Part shown: positions 12,501 to 23,639 of the stretch, one piece after another
How positions within the stretch are numbered: the first letter of the stretch is position 1
Layout of the letters: each line of letters starts with the position of its first letter
Source: Hydractinia symbiolongicarpus
Lineage: Eukaryota; Cnidaria; Hydrozoa; Anthoathecata; Hydractiniidae
DNA length: 64,000 bases
Reading direction: 5' to 3'
Assembly (NCBI RefSeq): GCF_029227915.1
Contig: NC_079876.1
Span: 38,361,828 to 38,425,827, forward strand
The notes under the pieces: model-generated
What the model was told of the DNA's origin: nothing
The model's input: only the letters and a program-made list of their open reading frames with translations
Database searches by the model: none
Position numbers and translations under genes: made by a program

Positions 12501-13272
12501 TGAGTTCCGGCAATCACGTCAAATTAAAAAGAATGTTATTTCTTGGAGTCCAATTGTCTTATTTATCACATTCATCAGGTCAAAGTCCAAAGTTAGTTCA
12601 ATTAAGTCCCACATTCTTCGTTTCACTGTTAAAAGCGATGCAACCTAGTAATAACAGATAAATATCGCTATATACATGTTGGTACGAATATGTGACGCAA
12701 CCGTTGTAACTCAAACGAACTGACACCGTTAGAAAGTCAATTAAATGCACTTTTTGAAACTGTCGCTAATTTGTCAGCGCGCGATAACGGCTAGGATATG
12801 TCCCACAGTAAGAATTGACTTATTTATCTAAATTTTCAACTGAAGCGGTACCACAGCGCCCAGTGTAATCGCTGAGTTCCGGCAATCACGTCAAATTAAG
12901 AAGAATGTTATTTCTTGGAGTCCAATTGTCTCAATTTTACATTTATAAGGTCACAGCCCAAAATCAGTTGAATTAAGTCCCACAGTCAATCGATTCACTG
13001 TTAAATGCGATACAACCTAGTAATACCGGAAAGATATCACGAAATACATGTTGGTACGAATATGTGACTCAACTGTTGTAACACAAACTGATTGATACTG
13101 TTAGAAAGTCAATGAAATGTAGTTTTTGAAACTGTCTCTATTTCTTTAGCGCGGGATAACGGCTAGGATTGGTCCCACAGTAAAAAATCACTTATTTATC
13201 TAAATTTTTTAATGGAGGGTTACCACAGCGCCCAGTGTAATCGGTGACTTCCGGCAATCATGTCAAATTAAG
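9551..13272 (+). repeat. Satellite A higher-order repeat: 1,861-bp pentamer in tandem
   Basis: Two copies, 9551-11411 and 11412-13272, each of five monomers. Starts 9631, 10003, 10376, 10748 and 11119 map to 11492, 11864, 12237, 12609 and 12980. I find only about six single-base differences over 1.86 kb, for example at 10262/12122 and 10877/12738, so the copies are over 99% identical by eye. Sequence left of 9551 and right of 13272 departs from the unit. This is the youngest-looking duplication in A. Confidence 0.9.
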
Positions 13273-13352
13273 AAGAATGTTATTTCTTGGAGTCCAAATG
13301 TCTCATTTATCACATTTATCAGGTCACAGTCCAAAGTTAGTTCAATTAAGTC

Positions 13353-13557
13353 CCACAGTAAATCGTTTCATTGTTAAAAGCGATGCAACCTAGTAATATC
13401 AGAAGAATATCGCTAATACGAATATGTGACCCAACCGTTGTAACTCAAACGAACTGACACCGTTAGAAAGTCAATGAAATGCAATTTTTGAAACTGTCGC
13501 TAATTCGTCAGCGCGCGATAACAGCTAGGATTGGTCCCCCAGTACAAAATGGCTTAT
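13353..13557 (+). repeat. Satellite A terminal truncated monomer (205 bp)
   Basis: The last A copy is of the short class and stops inside 'acaaaatggcttat', where intact copies continue with 'ttatctaca'. It is not visibly more diverged than interior copies. Its break is the boundary with satellite B. Confidence 0.9.
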
Positions 13558-13562
13558 AAGCC
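13551..13562. other. A/B satellite junction, perfect 12-bp palindrome
   Basis: The last A-matching base is 13557 and the first B-matching base is 13558. The join shows no shared bases: A would continue with t, and B would be preceded by c. The 12 bases across it, GGCTTATAAGCC, are a perfect palindrome, with the left half from A and the right half largely from B. There is no target-site duplication, terminal inverted repeat or poly(A) tail to suggest an inserted element. Confidence 0.85.
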
Positions 13563-13743
13563 GGGATTTACGGGAAATCGCGGGTTTTCGTTTGCCGGCG
13601 ATTAAACTTCTTTTATCCAGCGTCTCATCAAAAATGAAAACATTTTTAAAAACTACAAGTCTTATGCGTTTTAGTGGTGAAAAACTAATTTAAAAAATCG
13701 TTCTGGAAATGAGTTTACTCACAGGGTACTTTCTTTGTATACA

Positions 13744-13757
13744 TTCGACTATACGGG
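13744..13757 (+). other. CENP-B-box-like motif TTCG-N6-CGGG in the 'cacaggg' monomer class
   Basis: The stretch 'ttcgactatacggg' holds the two half-sites of the mammalian CENP-B box (NTTCGNNNNANNCGGGN), but with six bases between them instead of seven. It is present in monomers reading 'tatacattcgacta' and absent from those reading 'tatacttttgacta'. Binding is not implied by this match. Confidence 0.45.
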
Positions 13758-14344
13758 CCAAGCCCTTGATTTACCGGAAATCGCGGGTTTTCCTTTGCCA
13801 GCGATTAAACTTCTTTTATTCAGCGTCTCATCAAAAATGAAAACATTTTTGAAAACTACAAGTCTCATGCGTTTTAGTGGGGAAAAAATAATTTAAAAAA
13901 ATTGTTCGGGAAATGAGTTTACTCCCTGGGTACTTTCTTTGTATACTTTTGACTATACGGGCCAAGCCGGGATTTACTGGAAATCGCGAGTTTTCGTTTG
14001 CCGGCGATTAAACTTCTTTTATTCAGCGCCTTATCAAAAATGAAAACATTTTTAAAAACTACAAGTCTTATGCGTTTTAGTGGTGAAAAAATAATTTAAA
14101 AAATCGTTCTGGAAATGAGTTTACTCCCTGGGTACTTTCTTTGTATACTTTTGACTATACGGGCCGCGTCCGGGATTTAGGGAAATTGCAGGTTTTCGTT
14201 TGCCGGCGATTAAACTGCTTTTTTTCAGCGTCTCATCAAAAATGAAAACATTTTTGAAAACTACAAGTCTCATGCGTTTTAGTGGTGAAAAAGTAATTTA
14301 AAAAATAGTTCGGGAAATGAGTTTACTCCCTGGGTACTTTCTTT

Positions 14345-14362
14345 GTATAGTTTTGACTATAC
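14345..14362. other. 7-bp-stem hairpin in satellite B variant
   Basis: GTATAGT-TTTG-ACTATAC is a perfect 7-bp inverted repeat with a 4-nt loop. It arises from one change relative to common monomers, which read 'gtatac' and keep only a 5-bp stem. Further copies are at 16171, 18201, 29416, 31105, 34142, 34950 and 39794. Confidence 0.8.
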
Positions 14363-16299
14363 GGGCCAAGCCCAGGATTTACGGGAAATCGCGGGTTTTC
14401 GTTTGCCGGCGATTAAACTTCTTTTATTCAGCGTCTCATCAAAAATGAAAACATTTTTAAAAACTACAAGTCTTATGCGCTTTAGTGGTGAAAAAGTAAT
14501 TTAAAAAATCGTTCTGGAAATGAGTTTACTCCCTGGCAACTTTCTTTGTATACTTTTGACTATACGGGCCGAGTCCGGGATTTACGGGAAATCGCAGGTT
14601 TTCGTTTGCCGGCGATTAAACTGCTTTTATTCAGCGTGTCATCAAAAATGAAAACATTTTTGAAAACTACAAGTCTCATGCGTTTTAGTGGTGAAAAAAT
14701 AATTTAAAAAATCGTTCGGGAAATGAGTTTACTCCCTGGGTACTTTCTTTGTATACTTTTGACTATACGGGCCGAGTCCGGGATTTAGGGAAATCGCAGG
14801 TTTTCGTTTGCCGGCGATTAAACTGCTTTTTTTCAGCGTCTCATCAAAAATGAAAACATTTTTAAAAACTACAAGTCTCATGCGTTTTAGTGGTGAAGAA
14901 AAAATTTAAAAAAATCGTTCGGGAAATGAGTTTACTCCCTGGGTACTTTCTTTGTATACATTCGACTATACGGGCCAAGCCCCGGATTTACGGGAAAACG
15001 CGGGATTTCGTTTGCCGGCGATTAAACCTCTTTCATTAAGCGTCTCATCAAAAATGAAAACATTTTTGCAAACTACAAGTCTCATGCGTTTTAGTGGTGA
15101 AAAAATAATTTAAAAAATCGTTCGGGAAATGAGTTTACTCCCTGGGTACTTTCTTTGTATACATTCGCCTATACGGGCCAAGCCCCGGATTTACGGGAAA
15201 ACGCGGGATTTCGTTTGCCGGCGATTAAACCTCTTTCATTAAGCGTCTCATCAAAAATGAAAACATTTTTGCAAACTACAAGTCTCATGCGTTTTAGTGG
15301 TGAAAAAATAATTTAAAAAATCGTTCGGGAAATGAGTTTACTTCCTGGGTACTTTCTTTGTATACTTTTGACTATACGGGCTGAGTCCGGGATTTACGGG
15401 AAATCGTGGATTTTCGTTTGCCGGCGATTAAACTTCTTTTATTCAGCGTCTCATCAAAAATGAAAACACTTTTAAAAACTACAAGTCTTATGCGTTTTAG
15501 TGGTGAAAAAATAATTTAAAAAATCGTTCTGGAAATGAGTTTACTCACAGGGTACTTTCTTTGTATACATTCGACTATACGGGCCAAGCCCTTGATTTAC
15601 CGGAAATCGCGGGTTTTCCTTTGCCAGCGATTAAACTTCTTTTATTCAGCGTCTCATCAAAAATGAAAACATTTTTGAAAACTACAAGTCTCATGCGTTT
15701 TAGTGGGGAAAAAATAATTTAAAAAAATTGTTCGGGAAATGAGTTTACTCCCTGGGTACTTTCTTTGTATACTTTTGACTATACGGGCCAAGCCGGGATT
15801 TACTGGAAATCGCGAGTTTTCGTTTGCCGGCGATTAAACTTCTTTTATTCAGCGCCTTATCAAAAATGAAAACATTTTTAAAAACTACAAGTCTTATGCG
15901 TTTTAGTGGTGAAAAAATAATTTAAAAAATCGTTCTGGAAATGAGTTTACTCCCTGGGTACTTTCTTTGTATACTTTTGACTATACGGGCCGCGTCCGGG
16001 ATTTAGGGAAATTGCAGGTTTTCGTTTGCCGGCGATTAAACTGCTTTTTTTCAGCGTCTCATCAAAAATGAAAACATTTTTGAAAACTACAAGTCTCATG
16101 CGTTTTAGTGGTGAAAAAGTAATTTAAAAAATAGTTCGGGAAATGAGTTTACTCCCTGGGTACTTTCTTTGTATAGTTTTGACTATACGGGCCAAGCCCA
16201 GGATTTACGGGAAATCGCGGGTTTTCGTTTGCCGGCGATTAAACTTCTTTTATTCAGCGTCTCATCAAAAATGAAAACATTTTTAAAAACTACAAGTCT

Positions 16300-19200
16300 T
16301 ATGCGCTTTAGTGGTGAAAAAGTAATTTAAAAAATCGTTCTGGAAATGAGTTTACTCCCTGGCAACTTTCTTTGTATACTTTTGACTATACGGGCCGAGT
16401 CCGGGATTTACGGGAAATCGCAGGTTTTCGTTTGCCGGCGATTAAACTGCTTTTATTCAGCGTGTCATCAAAAATGAAAACATTTTTGAAAACTACAAGT
16501 CTCATGCGTTTTAGTGGTGAAAAAATAATTTAAAAAATCGTTCGGGAAATGAGTTTACTCCCTGGGTACTTTCTTTGTATACTTTTGACTATACGGGCCG
16601 AGTCCGGGATTTAGGGAAATCGCAGGTTTTCGTTTGCCGGCGATTAAACTGCTTTTTTTCAGCGTCTCATCAAAAATGAAAACATTTTTAAAAACTACAA
16701 GTCTCATGCGTTTTAGTGGTGAAGAAAAAATTTAAAAAAATCGTTCGGGAAATGAGTTTACTCCCTGGGTACTTTCTTTGTATACATTCGACTATACGGG
16801 CCAAGCCCCGGATTTACGGGAAAACGCGGGATTTCGTTTGCCGGCGATTAAACCTCTTTCATTAAGCGTCTCATCAAAAATGAAAACATTTTTGCAAACT
16901 ACAAGTCTCATGCGTTTTAGTGGTGAAAAAATAATTTAAAAAATCGTTCGGGAAATGAGTTTACTCCCTGGGTACTTTCTTTGTATACATTCGCCTATAC
17001 GGGCCAAGCCCCGGATTTACGGGAAAACGCGGGATTTCGTTTGCCGGCGATTAAACCTCTTTCATTAAGCGTCTCATCAAAAATGAAAACATTTTTGCAA
17101 ACTACAAGTCTCATGCGTTTTAGTGGTGAAAAAATAATTTAAAAAATCGTTCGGGAAATGAGTTTACTTCCTGGGTACTTTCTTTGTATACTTTTGACTA
17201 TACGGGCTGAGTCCGGGATTTACGGGAAATCGTGGATTTTCGTTTGCCGGCGATTAAACTTCTTTTATTCAGCGTCTCATCAAAAATGAAAACACTTTTA
17301 AAAACTACAAGTCTTATGCGTTTTAGTGGTGAAAAAATAATTTAAATAATCGTTCTGGAAATGAGTTTACTCACAGGGTACTTTCTTCGTATACATTCGA
17401 CTATACGGGCCAAGCCTGGGATTTACGGGAAATCGCGGGTTTTCGTTTTCCGGCGATTAAACCTCTTTCATTAAGCGTCTAATCAAAAATGAAAACATTT
17501 TTGAAAACTAAAAGTCTCATGCGTTTTAGTGGTGAAAAAAAAATTTAAAAAAATCGTTCGGAAAATGAGTTTACTCCCTGGGTACTTTCTTTGTATACAT
17601 TCGACTATACGGGCCAAGCCCCGGATTTACGGGAAAATGCGGGATTTCGTTTGCCGGCGATTAAACCTCTTTCATTAAGCGTCTCATCAAAAATGAAAAC
17701 ATTTTTGCATACTAAAAGTCTCATGCGTTTTAGTGGTGAAAAAATAATTTAAAAAATCGTTCGGTAAATGAGTTTACTCCCTGGGTACTTTCTTTGTATA
17801 ATTTTGACTATACGGGCCGAGTCCGGGATTTACGGGAAATCGCGGTTTTTCGTTTGTCGGCGATTAAACTTCATTTATTCAGCGTCCCATCAAATATGAA
17901 AATATTTTTGAAAACTACAAGTCTCATGCGTTTAGTGGTAAAAAAATAATATAAAAAATCGTTCGGGAAATGAGTTTACTCCCTGGGTACTTTCTTTGTA
18001 CACTTTTGACTATACGGGCCAAGCCCAGGATTTACGGGAAATTGCGGGTTTTCGTTTGCCGGCGATTAAACTTCTTTTATTCAGCGTCTCATCAAAAATG
18101 AAAACATTTTTAAAAACTACAAGTCTTATGCGTTTTAGTGGTGAAAAAATAATTTAAAAAATCGTTCTGGAAATGAGTTTACTCCCTGGGTACTTTCTTT
18201 GTATAGTTTTGACTATACGAGCCGAGTCCGGGATTTAGGGAAATCGCAGGTTTTCGTTTGCCGGCGATTAAACTGCTTTTTTTCAGCGTCTCATCAAAAA
18301 TGAAGACATTTTTGAAAACTACAAGTCTCATGCGTTTTAGTGGTGAAAAGTAATTTAAAAAATCGTTTGGAAAATGAGTTTACGCCCTGGGTACTTTCTT
18401 TGTATACTTTTGACTATACGGGCCAAGCCCAGGATTTACAGGAAATCGCAGGTTTTCCTTTGCCGGCGATTAAACTTCTTTTATTCAGCGTCTCATCAAA
18501 AATAAAAACATTTTTAAAAACTACAAGTCTTATGCGCTTTAGTGGTGAAAAAGTAATTTAAAAAATCGTTCTGGAAATGAGTTTACTCCCTGGGAACTTT
18601 CTTTGTATACTTTTGACTATACGGGCCGAGTCCGGGATTTACAGGAAATCGCAGGTTTTCGTTTGCCGGCGATTAAACTGCTTTTATTCAGCGTGTCATC
18701 AAAAATGAAAACATTTTTGAAAACTACAAGTCTCATGCGTTTTAGTGGTGAAAAAATAATTTAAAAAATCGTTCGGGAAATGAGTTTACTCCCTGGGTAC
18801 TTTTTTGTATACTTTTGACTATACGGGCCAAGCCCAGGATTTACAGGAAATCGCAGGTTTTCCTTTGCCGGCGATTAAACTTCTTTTATTCAGCGTCTCA
18901 TCAAAAATAAAAACATTTTTAAAAACTACAAGTCTTATGCGCTTTAGTGGTGAAAAAGTAATTTAAAAAATCGTTCTGGAAATGAGTTTACTCCCTGGGA
19001 ACTTTCTTTGTATACTTTTGACTATACGGGCCGAGTCCGGGATTTACAGGAAATCGCAGGTTTTCGTTTGCCGGCGATTAAACTGCTTTTATTCAGCGTG
19101 TCATCAAAAATGAAAACATTTTTGAAAACTACAAGTCTCATGCGTTTTAGTGGTGAAAAAATAATTTAAAAAATCGTTCGGGAAATGAGTTTACTCCCTG

Positions 19201-20250
19201 GGTACTTTCTTTGTATACTTTTGACTATACGGGCCGAGTCCGGGATTTAGGGAAATCGCAGGTTTTCGTTTGCCGGCGATTAAACTGCTTTTTTTCAGCG
19301 TCTCATCAAAAATGAAAACATTTTTAAAAACTACAAGTCTCATGCGTTTTAGTGGTGAAGAAAAAATTTAAAAAAATCGTTCGGGAAATGAGTTTACTCC
19401 CTGGGTACTTTCTTTGTATACATTCGACTATACGGGCCAAGCCCCGGATTTACGGGAAAACGCGGGATTTCGTTTGCCGGCGATTAAACCTCTTTCATTA
19501 AGCGTCTCATCAAAAATGAAAACATTTTTGCAAACTACAAGTCTCATGCGTTTTAGTGGTGAAAAAATAATTTAAAAAATCGTTCGGGAAATGAGTTTAC
19601 TCCCTGGGTACTTTCTTTGTATACATTCGCCTATACGTGCCAAGCCCCGGATTTACGGGAAAACGCGGGATTTCGTTTGCCGGCGATTAAACCTCTTTCA
19701 TTAAGCGTCTCATCAAAAATGAAAACATTTTTGCAAACTACAAGTCTCATGCGTTTTAGTGGTGAAAAAATAATTTAAAAAATCGTTCGGGAAATGAGTT
19801 TACTTCCTGGGTACTTTCTTTGTATACTTTTGACTATACGGGCTGAGTCCGGGATTTACGGGAAATCGTGGATTTTCGTTTGCCGGCGATTAAACTTCTT
19901 TTATTCAGCGTCTCATCAAAAATGAAAACACTTTTAAAAACTACAAGTCTTATGCGTTTTAGTGGTGAAAAAATAATTTAAAAAATCGTTCTGGAAATGA
20001 GTTTACTCACAGGGTACTTTCTTTGTATACATTCGACTATACGGGCCAAGCCTGGGATTTACGGGAAATCGCGGGTTTTCGTTTTCCGGCGATTAAACCT
20101 CTTTCATTAAGCGTCTAATCAAAAATGAAAACATTTTTGAAAACTACAAGTCTCATGCGTTTTAGTGGTGAAAAAAAAATTTAAAAAAATCGTTCGGAAA
20201 ATGAGTTTACTCCCTGGGTACTTTCTTTGTATACATTCGACTATACGGGC
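16300..20250 (+). repeat. Satellite B: 2,636-bp (13-monomer) spaced repeat
   Basis: About 16.3-17.56 kb recurs at about 18.94-20.2 kb. 'Gaagaaaa' at 16721 maps to 19357, and 'acagggtac' at 17373 maps to 20009. Past about 20.2 kb the right copy has one additional monomer, so later matches (for example 'tttagtggta' at 17931 and 20771) are offset by 2,840 bp, or 14 monomers. Confidence 0.75.
18421..19230 (+). repeat. Satellite B: 405-bp dimer duplication
   Basis: The two-monomer segment starting 18421 recurs at 18826. Both copies have 'ttacaggaaatcgcagg', 'aaaaataaaaacattttt', 'atgcgctttagtgg' and 'ctccctgggaactttc'. The second copy lies downstream of a shortened 'gtacttttttgtatac', where two bases are lost. 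Confidence 0.8.
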
Positions 20251-21040
20251 CAAGCCCCGGATTTACGGGAAAATGCGGGTTTTCGTTTTCCGGCGATTAA
20301 ACCTCTTTCATTAAGCCTCTAATCAAAAATGAAAACATTTTTGAAAACTACAAGTCTCATGCGTTTTAGTGGTGAAAAAAAAATTTAAAAAAATCGTTCG
20401 GAAAATGAGTTTACTCCCTGGGTACTTTCTTTGTATACATTCGACTATACGGGCCAAGCCCCGGATTTACGGGAAAATGCGGGATTTCGTTTGCCGGCGA
20501 TTAAACCTCTTTCATTAAGCGTCTCATCAAAAATGAAAACATTTTTGCATACTAAAAGTCTCATGCGTTTTAGTGGTGAAAAAATAATTTAAAAAATCGT
20601 TCGGTAAATGAGTTTACTCCCTGGGTACTTTCTTTGTATACTTTTGACTATACGGGCCGAGTCCGGGATTTACGGGAAATCGCGGTTTTTCGTTTGTCGG
20701 CGATTAAACTTCTTTTATTCAGCGTCCCATCAAATATGAAAATATTTTTGAAAACTACAAGTCTCATGCGTTTAGTGGTAAAAAAATAATATAAAAAATC
20801 GTTCGGGAAATGAGTTTACTCCCTGGGTACTTTCTTTGTACACTTTTGACTATACGGGCCAAGCCCAGGATTTACGGGAAATTACGGGTTTTCGTTTGCC
20901 GGCGATTAAACTTCTTTTATTCAGCGTCTCATCAAAAATGAAAACATTTTTAAAAACTACAAGTCTTATGCGTTTTAGTGGTGAAAAAATAATTTAAAAA
21001 ATCGTTCTGGAAATGAGTTTACTCCCTGGGTACTTTCTTT

Positions 21041-21058
21041 GTATAGTTTCGACTATAC
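21041..21058. other. 7-bp-stem hairpin with TTCG loop in satellite B
   Basis: GTATAGT-TTCG-ACTATAC has the same stem as the hairpin at 14345 but with TTCG in the loop. If transcribed, this would be a UUCG tetraloop, a class known to be unusually stable when closed by C-G. Here the closing pair is T-A, so extra stability is not assured. I noticed this loop only once. Confidence 0.75.
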
Positions 21059-23639
21059 GGGCCGAGTCCGGGATTTAGGGAAATCGCAGGTTTTCGTTTG
21101 CCGGCGATTAAACTGCTTTTTTTCAGCGTCTCATCAAAAATGAAGACATTTTTGAAAACTACAAGTCTCATGCGTTTTAGTGGTGAGAAAATAATTTAAA
21201 AAATCGTTTTGGAAATGAGTTTACTCACAGGGTACTTTCTTTGTATACATTCGACTATACGTGCGGAACCCGGGATTTACGGGAAATCGCGGGTTTTCGT
21301 TTGCCGGCGATTAAACTGCTTTTATTCAGCGTCTCATCAAAAATGAAAACATTCTTGAAAACTACAAGTCTCATGCGTTTTAGTGGTGAAATAATAATTT
21401 AAAAAATTGTTCGGGAAATGAGTTTACTCCCTGGGTACTTTCTTTGTATACTTTTGACTATACGGGCCGAGTCCAGGATTTACGGGAAATCGCAGGTTTT
21501 CGTTTGCCGGCGATTAAACTTCTTTTATTCAGCGTCTCATCAAAAATGAAAACATTTTTAAAAACTACAAGTCTCATGCGTTTTAGTGGTGAAAAAGTAA
21601 TTTAAAAAATCGTTCGGGAAATGAGTTTACTCCCTGGGTACTTTCTTTGTATACTTTTGACTATACGGGCCAAGCCCGGGATTTACGGGAAATCGCGGGT
21701 TTTCGTTTGAAGGCGATTAAACTTCTTTTATTCAGCGTCTCATAAAAAATGAAAACATTCTTGAAAACTACAAGTCTCATTCGTTTTAGTGGTGAAATAA
21801 TAATTTAAAAAATTGTTCGGGAAATGAGTTTACTCCCTGGGTACTATCTTTGTATACTTTTGACTATACGGGCCGTGTCCAGGATTTACGGGAAATCGCA
21901 GGTTTTCGTTTGCCGGCGATTAAACTTCTTTTATTCAGCGTCTCATCAAAAATGAAAACATTTTTGAAAACTACAAGTCTCATGCGTTTTAGTGGTGAAA
22001 AAGTAATTTAAAAAATCGTTCGGGAATTGAGTTTACTCCCTGGGTACTTTCTTTGTATACTTTTGACTATACGGGCCAAGCCCGGGATTTACGGGAAATC
22101 GCGGGTTTTCGTTTGCCGGCGATTAAACTTCTTTTATTCAGCGTCTCATAAAAAATGAAAACATTTTTGAAAACTACAAGTCTCATGCGTTTTAGTGGTG
22201 AAAAAATAATTTAAAAAATTGTTCGGGAAATGAGTTTACTCCCTGGGTTCTTTCTTTGTATACTTTTGACTATACGGGCCAAGCCGGGATTTACGGGAAA
22301 TCGCGGGTTTTCTTTTGCCGGCGATTAATTTTCTTTTATTCAGCGTCTCATTAAAAATGAAAACATTTTTAAAAACTACAAGTCTTATGCGTTTTAGTGG
22401 TGAAAAAATAATTTAAAAAATCGTTCTGGAAATGAGTTTACTCCCTGGGTAATTTCTTTGTATACTTTTAACTATACGGGCCGAGTCCGGGATTTAGGGA
22501 AATTGCAGGTTTTCGTTTGCCGGCGATTAAACTGCTTTTTCTCAGCGTCTCATCAAAAATGAAAACATTTTTGAAAAATACAAGTCTCATGCGTTTTAGT
22601 GGTGAAAAAGTAATTTAAAAAATCGTTCGGGAAATGAGTTTACTCCCTGGGTACTTTCTTTGTATACTTTTGACTATACGGGCCAAGCCCAGGATTTACA
22701 GGAAATCGCGGGTTTTCGTTTGCCGGCGATTAAACTTCTTTTATTCAGCGTCTCATCAAAAATGAAAAAATTTTTAAAAACTACAAGTCTTATGCGTTTT
22801 AGTGGTGAAAAAATAATTTAAAAAATCGTTCTGGAAATGAGTTTACTCCCTGGGTACTTTCTTTGTATACTTTTGACTATACGGGCCAAGCCGGGATTTA
22901 CGGGAAATCGCGGGTTTTCGTTTGCCGGCGATTAAACTTCTTTTATTCAGCGTCTCATCAAAATGAGAACATTTTTAAAAACTACAAGTCTTATGCGTTT
23001 TAGTGGTGAAAAAATAATTTAAAAAATCGTTCGGGAAATGAGTTTACTCCCTGGGTACTTTCTTTGTATACTTTTGACTATACGGGGCGAGTCCGGGATT
23101 TAGGGAAATCGCAGGTTTCCGTTTGCCGGCGATTAAACTGCTTTTTTTCAGCGTCTCATCAAAAATGAAAACATTTTTGAAAACTACAAGTCTCATGCGT
23201 TTTAGTGGTGAAAAAATAATTTAAAAAATCGTTCGGGAAATGAGTTTACTTCCTGGGTACTTTCTTTGTATACTTTTGACTATACGGGCCAAGCCGGGAT
23301 TTACGGGAAATCGCGGGTTTTCGTTTGCCGGGGATTAAACTTCTTTTATTCAGCGTCTCATCAAAATGAAAACATTTTTAAAAACTACAAGTCTCATGCG
23401 TTTTAGTGATGAAAAAATAATTTAAAAAATCGTTCTGGAAATGAGTTTACTCACAGGGTACTTTCTTTGTATACATTCGACTATACGTGCCAAGCCCGGG
23501 ATTTACGGGAAATCGCGGGTTTTCGTTTGCCGGCGATTAAACTGCTTTTATTCAGCGTCTCATCAAAAATGAAAACATTCTTGAAAACTACAAGTCTCAT
23601 GCGTTTTAGTGGTGAAATAATAATTTAAAAAATTGTTTG

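Larger units (their letters stand above)
1..13557. repeat. Satellite A array, monomer about 360-373 bp
   Basis: Head-to-tail tandem array that is cut by the left window edge. Taking the base after 'aagtc' as monomer start, copies begin at 1, 371, 744, 1117, 1479, 1869, 2241, 2611, 2971, 3342, 3713, 4086, 4448, 4820, 5190, 5552, 5924, 6294, 6654, 7027, 7399, 7771, 8143, 8515, 8887, 9259, 9631, 10003, 10376, 10748, 11119, 11492, 11864, 12237, 12609, 12980 and 13353. Spacing is mostly 370-373 bp, with a 360-362 bp sub-class and one 390-bp copy. Conserved landmarks are 'gttaaaagcgatgcaacc', 'tacatgttggtacgaat', 'ggctaggattggtccc', 'agcgctaccacagcgcc', 'tcaaattaagaagaatg' and 'agttcaattaagtccc'. 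All copies share one orientation. No transposon or gene interrupts the array. I do not recognise the family. The length is close to two nucleosome repeats, but function is unknown. Confidence 0.97.
13561..17372 (+). repeat. Satellite B higher-order repeat: 1,826-bp nonamer, two copies
   Basis: Copy 1 starts at the A/B junction and copy 2 near 15387. Landmark 'acagggtac' at 13721 recurs at 15547 and 17373, and 'gaagaaaaaattt' at 14895 recurs at 16721. Beyond the first monomer, which shows about five differences, the copies look identical in the stretches I compared, including rare variants such as 'acattcgcctatacggg' and 'tggcaactttc'. The unit has nine monomers. Confidence 0.88.
13558..20520 (+). 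repeat. Satellite B domain B1
   Basis: This domain is marked by monomers reading 'aaacctctttcattaagcg' in place of 'aaacttcttttattcagcg', first near 15.0 kb and last near 20.5 kb, and by 'ccccggatttacgggaaaa' and 'gcgggatttcg' variants. It also holds most of the 'gaagaaaaaattt' copies. The right limit is set by the last 'ttcattaag' and is approximate. Confidence 0.75.

Noticed and set aside
1-13557. Telomeric or subtelomeric simple repeat (TTAGGC or TTAGG type)
   Set aside because: Only an isolated 'ttaggcaatc' near 272 was seen, produced by a variant of the usual 'ttccggcaatc'. There are no tandem telomere units.
13500-13620. Transposon insertion at the A/B boundary
   Set aside because: There are no terminal repeats, target-site duplication, poly(A) tail or coding remnants. 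Satellite A stops and satellite B begins directly.
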